Shown here piece after piece: positions 57,232 through 64,000 of a DNA stretch of 64,000 bases. A program made the position numbers and the translations under genes. The stretch is from NCBI RefSeq assembly GCF_026626665.1, contig NZ_JAPNKE010000002.1, positions 8,948,001-9,012,000 on the forward strand, in the 5' to 3' direction. This DNA comes from Nannocystis pusilla (GTDB taxonomy: Bacteria; Myxococcota_A; Polyangia; Nannocystales; Nannocystaceae). A model generated the notes under the pieces. It ran no database searches, was not told where the DNA came from, and saw only the letters and a program-made list of their open reading frames with translations. Position 1 is the first letter of the stretch. Each line of letters begins with the position of its first letter.

Positions 57232-58155
57232 ATGCCGCCGCCCGCAGCCGCGCCCACGCCCGCCGGCACTTTCGTGCGCGTGCTGCTGACCGGCTGCTTC
57301 CTGGCGCTCGCGCTCGGCTTCCCGGCCTTCGCGGTCGCTTCGTCGCTCAGCGGGGCGCCGCTCGGCGCGGTCGCGGTGGTCAAGGCGGCCGCGGTGGCGC
57401 TGCTGGGCGCCGCGATCACGACGTGGATCGTGCGGGGCGCGGTGAGCCCGCTGTGGATCGCGTGGGTGGGCCTGCTCGGCGGGTTCGTGCCCGCGGCCCT
57501 GGCGGCCCCGCGCTCGCGCTGGATCGGCCTCGCTCTGGCCCACCTGGCGGCCGGCGGCCTGCTCTTGCTCGCCGGCCTGCGTCTGGTCGCGATCGCAGTC
57601 GAGGCGGCCTCCGACAGCTGGTCGTTCTTCGGCCTCGTCACCGCGCTGGTCGGCCTCGGCCTCGGCCTCGGCGGGGCGGCGCCGCGGCTGTGGTGGGCCT
57701 GGCGCGGCGGCGAGGTCGAGCCGGCCGACGACGCGGTCGCCCGCGACCTGCAGTGGCTGCTATGGCTGGCCCTGGCCGCGCTGTCGCTCGCGTCGGGGCT
57801 GGCCGAGACGCTGCCGACCGCGCTCCAATTCGACGGCACGATCGCGCTGCGCCGCGGCCACTGGGAGCACGGCTGCACGTCGACGCTGCCGGGGGTCCAG
57901 GACATCTGCCCCGAGCAGCGCCGCTACTCGCTGCGCGCCCGCGGCGGCGAATCGATGCAGATCGAGTGGCGATTCCCCCGCGATTGCACCGTGACGATCG
58001 CAACGGCCGAGGCCTCCGCGACCTTCGCGGAGTCATCGTCGCACCAGGTCGAGGTCGGGCCGGGCCGCGAGGTTCTGGTGACGGTCGCGGGGCTGTCCCA
58101 CGAGTCGTGCTGGTACGATCTGCGGGCGCGGCCGGTCGCGGGAGGAACACGGTGA
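57232..58155 (+). CDS. Multi-spanning membrane protein of unknown function
   Basis: Intact, 307 residues from ATG 57232. Five or six hydrophobic segments lie in the first 200 residues (LLTGCFLALALGFPAFAVAS, AVVKAAAVALLGAAITTWIV, WIAWVGLLGGFVPAALA, LAAGGLLLLAGLRLVAIAV, GLVTALVGLGLGLGG). An extracytoplasmic C-terminal domain follows, with three or four Cys (HGCTSTLPGVQDICPEQ, FPRDCTVTI, SHESCWYDLRARP). Not recognised. Its stop overlaps the next start (GTGA), so it is translated together with the zinc-ribbon protein. Confidence 0.7.
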   Translation: MPPPAAAPTPAGTFVRVLLTGCFLALALGFPAFAVASSLSGAPLGAVAVVKAAAVALLGAAITTWIVRGAVSPLWIAWVGLLGGFVPAALAAPRSRWIGLALAHLAAGGLLLLAGLRLVAIAVEAASDSWSFFGLVTALVGLGLGLGGAAPRLWWAWRGGEVEPADDAVARDLQWLLWLALAALSLASGLAETLPTALQFDGTIALRRGHWEHGCTSTLPGVQDICPEQRRYSLRARGGESMQIEWRFPRDCTVTIATAEASATFAESSSHQVEVGPGREVLVTVAGLSHESCWYDLRARPVAGGTR

Positions 58156-58850
58156 GCCTCGCGACCCTGCACTGCGAGGGCTGCGGGGCCGCGGCGCCGC
58201 TGGTCGCTGCGGCCGCGATCGATTGTCACCACTGCGGCCGATCGATCGCGGTCCCCGCGGCCTGGCGCGCGGCCGCGGAGGGCCATGCCGCGGCCGCGCG
58301 GGTGCGCCGCGAGGTCGAGCCGCGCTGGCAGCAATTGGCGGTCGGCGTCGGCGCGCCGGCGCTGGCGGTAGCGAAGGCGCTGCTGCTGGTGCTCCCGCCG
58401 CTCGCGACCTGGCTGGTCCAGTCGCGGATGGTGCCGCCGCCGACGCCGGTCGAGAATTTCGGCTACGTGGCGTTCCCGGCGCTGCTGCCCGGAGCGCTGC
58501 TGTGGTTGTGGGCGACGACGGTCGACGCGGCGGTGCTGCGCGTGCGCCGGGACGTCAGCGCCCGCGAGGCCGCCGGCGCGCTCGCCTGCCGCAGCTGCGG
58601 CGCCCCGCTGGCGCCCGAGCCCGACGCCCTGGCCACGACCTGCCTGTACTGCGGGACCGACAGCCTGGTCCGCGACCTGCCCGCGAGCACCCGCGTCCGC
58701 GACCACGCGGTCCGCACGCTGGCCGAGGCCGCCGACGTGCTGCGGCGCCGCCGACTCAACCTCGGCCTCGGCGTGGCCCTGCTCGGCCTCGGCGCGGCCG
58801 CGATGGTCGTCGCCGCGGCGCTGGCCCTGTCGCTCGCGTTCGCGGGGTGA
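58152..58850 (+). CDS. Membrane protein with two zinc-ribbon motifs
   Basis: Intact, 232 residues from GTG 58152, with GGAGG 7-11 nt upstream and the previous stop overlapped (GTGA). CEGCG ... CHHCGRS at residues 8-33 and CRSCGAPLAPEPDALATTCLYCG at about 150-175 are paired CxxC zinc ribbons. Two hydrophobic segments lie between them and one at the end (LGVALLGLGAAAMVVAAALALSLA). Zinc ribbons beside membrane segments are common in uncharacterised deltaproteobacterial proteins; function unknown, possibly a complex with the upstream membrane protein. Confidence 0.7.
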   Translation: MSLATLHCEGCGAAAPLVAAAAIDCHHCGRSIAVPAAWRAAAEGHAAAARVRREVEPRWQQLAVGVGAPALAVAKALLLVLPPLATWLVQSRMVPPPTPVENFGYVAFPALLPGALLWLWATTVDAAVLRVRRDVSAREAAGALACRSCGAPLAPEPDALATTCLYCGTDSLVRDLPASTRVRDHAVRTLAEAADVLRRRRLNLGLGVALLGLGAAAMVVAAALALSLAFAG

Positions 58851-58862
58851 GCCGTAGAATCA

Positions 58863-58911
58863 AGATGTCCGTGAGGACATGTTCATGGGGGCATGTCTCG
58901 AAGGGCACATG
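58863..58911. repeat. Two dispersed palindromic elements between convergent genes
   Basis: 58863-58882 (AGATGTCC-GTGA-GGACATGT, 7 of 8 arm positions paired) and 58891-58911 (GCATGTCT-CGAA-GGGCACATGC). Located between the zinc-ribbon gene stop and the histidine kinase stop on the other strand. Confidence 0.8.
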
Positions 58912-58923
58912 CTTCCAAAGAAA

Positions 58924-60384
58924 TCAGAAGGCGGAGACCATGATGCCGGCCTCGCGTGGGTCGCGGGGGGTCGCGGGCACCTGGACGCGGAACACCGAGC
59001 CCTTGCCGAGCTCGCTCTCGGCGCTGATGTCCCCGCCGAGCAGGTTGCAGTAGTGGCGGCACAGCGCCAGGCCGACGCCGAGGCCGCCGAAGCGGCGCGT
59101 CGGCGAGTCGTCGGCCTGCGAGAACGGGGTGAACAGCCGCGGCATGTAGGCCGGGTCGATGCCGACGCCGTTGTCGCGGACGCTGAGCAGGTACACCGGG
59201 CCGGTGGGGGTGACCATGGGCTCGACGCGCAGCTCGACGAGGCCGCCGTGGGTGAACTTGCAGGCGTTGCCGAGCAGCTGCACGACCACCTGACGCAGGC
59301 GCGTGCGGTCGCTGCGGATCGTGCCGAGCTCGCGCGACAGCTTGAGCTTGAGCTTGTTGTGCCCGCGCTCGGCCAGCGGCGTCACGGCGGCCACGCACTC
59401 GTGGACCAGGTCGTGCAGCGCGAACTCCTCGATCTGCAGCTCGAACTTGCCGGCCTCGAGCCGCGCCAGGTCGAGCACGCTGTCGATCAGCGCCAGGAGC
59501 TCGTGCGCGGCCCCGAGGATCCGCGTCAGGTCGGCCTGCAGCTCGCCCGGCTCGGCCTCGTCCGGGTGCTCGAGCAGCAGCTCGGTGTAGCCGACGATCG
59601 CGTTGAGCGGCGTGCGCAGCTCGTGGCTGATCTTGAGGAGGAAGGAGGTCTTGGTCCGACTGGCGTCGAGCGCCTGCTCGAGGACCCGCCGCCCGCGCTC
59701 CACCTCGGACTGCAGCGCCTGATTGGCCCGCGTGAGGGCGACGAGCCGGCCCTCGGCCCCGGCGACGTGCTGGGCCCGGAGATCTCGCAGCTCGCTCCGC
59801 ACGCCGGCGAGCTCGCTCTCGCGGCGCCGGAGGGCGTCGTCCCGCGCCTCGCCGCGCCGCTGCTCCGCCGCAGCGAACAGGCCGACCGCGGCGATCGCGA
59901 CGGCCGCCGACAGCGCGATCGATCCGGCCCCCGCGATGAAGAGGCCCGCACCGGCGGCCACCCCGAGCACGACCGCGGTGATCCCCGTAGCCGCGCTGGT
60001 GGCATGCACGGAGACCGCCGCGATCGGCAACAACAATAACCAGAGCGGCGTCGTCGCCCCCGCGACCAGCGGCCCCGCGATCGCCACCGCGGCGACGATC
60101 ACTGACCAGAGGAGCGCACCGATGCGAGCCCGCGAACTCTCCCCGCGCCCCAGGAACACGGTCGCCGCGAGGTGTCCTCCGAGGAGGAGCGCGCCGCCGA
60201 CGGCCGCGGTCAAACGATGTTCGCTCGCAGCGGCCACAGCCACGCCGAGGAGCAAGGCGAGGCTTGCGATCACCAACACCAGGCGCGAGCCGGTGTCACG
60301 CGACGACACCGCACTTGCGGATCGTCCCTCTCGTCGCGCGTGGTCTTCGCCGGTCGTCATCGGAGCAGAGGACTCCTCCATCAT
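58924..60384 (-). CDS. Membrane-bound sensor histidine kinase
   Basis: Intact; start chosen at ATG 60384 (MMEESSAPMTTG), but ATG 60360 follows GGAGGAG and is a good alternative. Five or six membrane segments (VLVIASLALLLGVAVAAA to ALSAAVAIAAVGLFAAA) are followed by a coiled coil (about residues 195-250). The transmitter has H-box FLLKISHELRTPLNAIVGY, N-box LLGNACKFTHGG, G1 VRDNGVGIDP, F-box RLFTPFSQAD and G2 GGLGVGLALCRH. No periplasmic sensor loop and no receiver domain. No response regulator adjacent, so it is an orphan kinase, common in myxobacteria. Confidence 0.85.
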   Translation of the reverse strand: MMEESSAPMTTGEDHARREGRSASAVSSRDTGSRLVLVIASLALLLGVAVAAASEHRLTAAVGGALLLGGHLAATVFLGRGESSRARIGALLWSVIVAAVAIAGPLVAGATTPLWLLLLPIAAVSVHATSAATGITAVVLGVAAGAGLFIAGAGSIALSAAVAIAAVGLFAAAEQRRGEARDDALRRRESELAGVRSELRDLRAQHVAGAEGRLVALTRANQALQSEVERGRRVLEQALDASRTKTSFLLKISHELRTPLNAIVGYTELLLEHPDEAEPGELQADLTRILGAAHELLALIDSVLDLARLEAGKFELQIEEFALHDLVHECVAAVTPLAERGHNKLKLKLSRELGTIRSDRTRLRQVVVQLLGNACKFTHGGLVELRVEPMVTPTGPVYLLSVRDNGVGIDPAYMPRLFTPFSQADDSPTRRFGGLGVGLALCRHYCNLLGGDISAESELGKGSVFRVQVPATPRDPREAGIMVSAF

Positions 60385-60565
60385 AGAAGGTGCGACCCGT
60401 GCCGCGCCACGTCCCGACGTGAGCCGACCCGATGCCCACCAGGAAGCCTCTGACGCCCGTGAAAGACGCACGCGCGTTCTCGCCCGGCGCCCGAGCCTTC
60501 ACGCCGCCGAAACCCAGGGATAGGATCGAAGATCAGCAGGGCTTTCTTTTGTGGAGGATGGAACG

Positions 60566-61534
60566 ATGGCGCTCAAGACCGGCGTGGTGAGTGGTGCGGT
60601 GGTGCTCGCGCTCGGATGTATCGGCTGCGACGAGGTGGAAGTGGAAGGTGAGGCGGTCGGCTTCGGCGAGGGCGAGGCGGTGCAGACGCGCAGCACCCAA
60701 GAGAACGGCTGGAACCTCAACGGCTGGAACCTCAACAACTGGAAGCTCAACGGGACGAGGCTCAACGACACGAAGCTCTACCGGGACGCGGGCCAGACGG
60801 ACTACATCCAGCTCTTCGACATCTGGCTGCCCGACGGCGACTATGTCACCACCGGCTCGCTCGTCGGCGGCATGCTCAAGGTCGGCGGACTGACCGGCTG
60901 GGACGTCGAGGACACGACCTTCGACTTCAAGGTGAAGGAGGGCGCGACGACGTACTGGAAGTACGTCTGGCTCAAGTACGCCTATCCGGTCGCGGGCTTC
61001 TCCGACGTGTGGGAGTACGACATGGATCTCCAGGTCGCTCTCACCAACGATCCGCTGTGCGTCGACGGGACGGGCAAGCGCACGCGTGCGCTGCTCCTGA
61101 ACGACATCTGGGATCCGGCCACCGGCGCGAAGGTCTCCCCGCGGCCCGACAAGGCGCTCACGTTCGCTTGCAAGGACGGCGCGCTCGCCAAGTGCGTGCT
61201 GTTCGGTTATCGCCCGTGGGCCACCGTCAACGGCGTCTCGCTGGCGGACCATCATCAGGCGTGTACGCGAATGGTGCGCGCGGATTACTGCGGCGACGGG
61301 CAGGCTCACACGACGCTCGGCACCCCGATCCACGTCCTCGACCAGCTCGGGATCCAGACCCCTGCCGCGAACACGTCGTACGTCGTCGAGGCCGAGTGGG
61401 GCCCGAACGGCGCGGTGTGTCTGAATCCGAGCAACACGCGTCATGCGAACCAGACCATCGGCTGCAACATCCCGACCTGCGGCGCCTCGTTCGCGTCGGG
61501 CGGTTTGATTCAGAGCGGCAAGATCGTACCCTGA
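60566..61534 (+). CDS. ADYC-domain lipoprotein
   Basis: Intact, 322 residues from ATG 60566, with GGAGG 9 nt upstream. The signal peptide SGAVVLALGCIGCDEVEV has a lipobox. Residues 45-75 are an Asn/Trp-rich repeat (NGWNLNGWNLNNWKLNG). The C-terminal half carries RMVRADYCGDGQAHTTLGTP, the signature of the myxobacterial ADYC domain, and several Cys (CDG, CKDGALAKCVLFGY, CLNPSN, CNIPTCGA). Function not established; envelope-located. Only 5 nt precede the next start, so it is co-transcribed with a Ser/Thr kinase. Confidence 0.85.
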   Translation: MALKTGVVSGAVVLALGCIGCDEVEVEGEAVGFGEGEAVQTRSTQENGWNLNGWNLNNWKLNGTRLNDTKLYRDAGQTDYIQLFDIWLPDGDYVTTGSLVGGMLKVGGLTGWDVEDTTFDFKVKEGATTYWKYVWLKYAYPVAGFSDVWEYDMDLQVALTNDPLCVDGTGKRTRALLLNDIWDPATGAKVSPRPDKALTFACKDGALAKCVLFGYRPWATVNGVSLADHHQACTRMVRADYCGDGQAHTTLGTPIHVLDQLGIQTPAANTSYVVEAEWGPNGAVCLNPSNTRHANQTIGCNIPTCGASFASGGLIQSGKIVP

Positions 61535-61539
61535 AGGGC

Positions 61540-64000
<2,461 letters not shown>

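Overview
The window reads as chromosomal DNA of a very GC-rich deltaproteobacterial predator, most likely a myxobacterium of the Nannocystis / Nannocystaceae type. The evidence is: secreted lipoproteins whose lipobox is followed by long Thr/Ser/Gly/Asp linkers; Pkn2-type Ser/Thr kinases; a subtilase ending in a MYXO-CTERM-like sorting tail with Cys-rich DCDD repeats; an ADYC-domain lipoprotein; and a FabV-type enoyl reductase. I see no rRNA, tRNA, CRISPR array, phage genes or transposase.

Layout. 1-8.9 kb: edge of a membrane protein, a parallel beta-helix lipoprotein, a VWA lipoprotein, a 56-codon small gene, an FG-GAP lipoprotein and an ABC permease-ATPase. 8.9-13.8 kb: a minus-strand ATGA-coupled operon of two histidine kinases, a receiver protein with a cyclase-like domain, and an amidohydrolase. 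14.4-17.6 kb: Ser/Thr kinase, nucleotidyltransferase, metallophosphoesterase. 17.7-25.8 kb: an N6-adenine DNA methyltransferase behind a DUF3817-like membrane protein, FKBP, an RlmI/K-like RNA methyltransferase, FabV and a PHA-system protein. 25.8-29.7 kb: Ku and LigD (NHEJ). 30-34.3 kb: PI-PLC-like lipoprotein and a TPR-like protein. 34.6-38.8 kb: dihydroorotase and an A-T-R nonribosomal peptide synthetase. 39-42 kb: PAS-STAS protein, sirtuin, GNAT. 42-46.5 kb: lipoprotein, IgGFc-binding-like lipoprotein, HEAT protein. 46.5-51 kb: winged-helix regulator, PolX, Old Yellow Enzyme, SDR. 51-55 kb: outer-membrane-type lipoprotein, subtilase, second PAS-STAS protein. 55-64 kb: beta-propeller lipoprotein, two membrane proteins, hybrid-free histidine kinase, ADYC lipoprotein and a kinase-TPR protein that leaves the window.

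The most unusual signal is not a gene. A short dispersed inverted repeat, about ACATGYCC-N4-GGRCATGT with a frequent CAGGT variant of the right arm, occurs more than 30 times. It lies in six of the ten convergent gene junctions and inside at least a dozen coding sequences, where it is read in all three codon phases. That means the DNA or RNA sequence is conserved, not a peptide. In the DNA methyltransferase gene one half-site has been carried into a 63-bp in-frame tandem repeat. I read it as a candidate REP-like or HIP1-like iterated element, possibly also a bidirectional terminator or a protein-binding site.

Roughly half of the genes contain one or more frameshifts spread evenly through the window (LigD alone shows about seven). 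This looks more like residual indel error in the assembly than genuine decay, so frameshifted genes are given as single genes with the approximate break positions.
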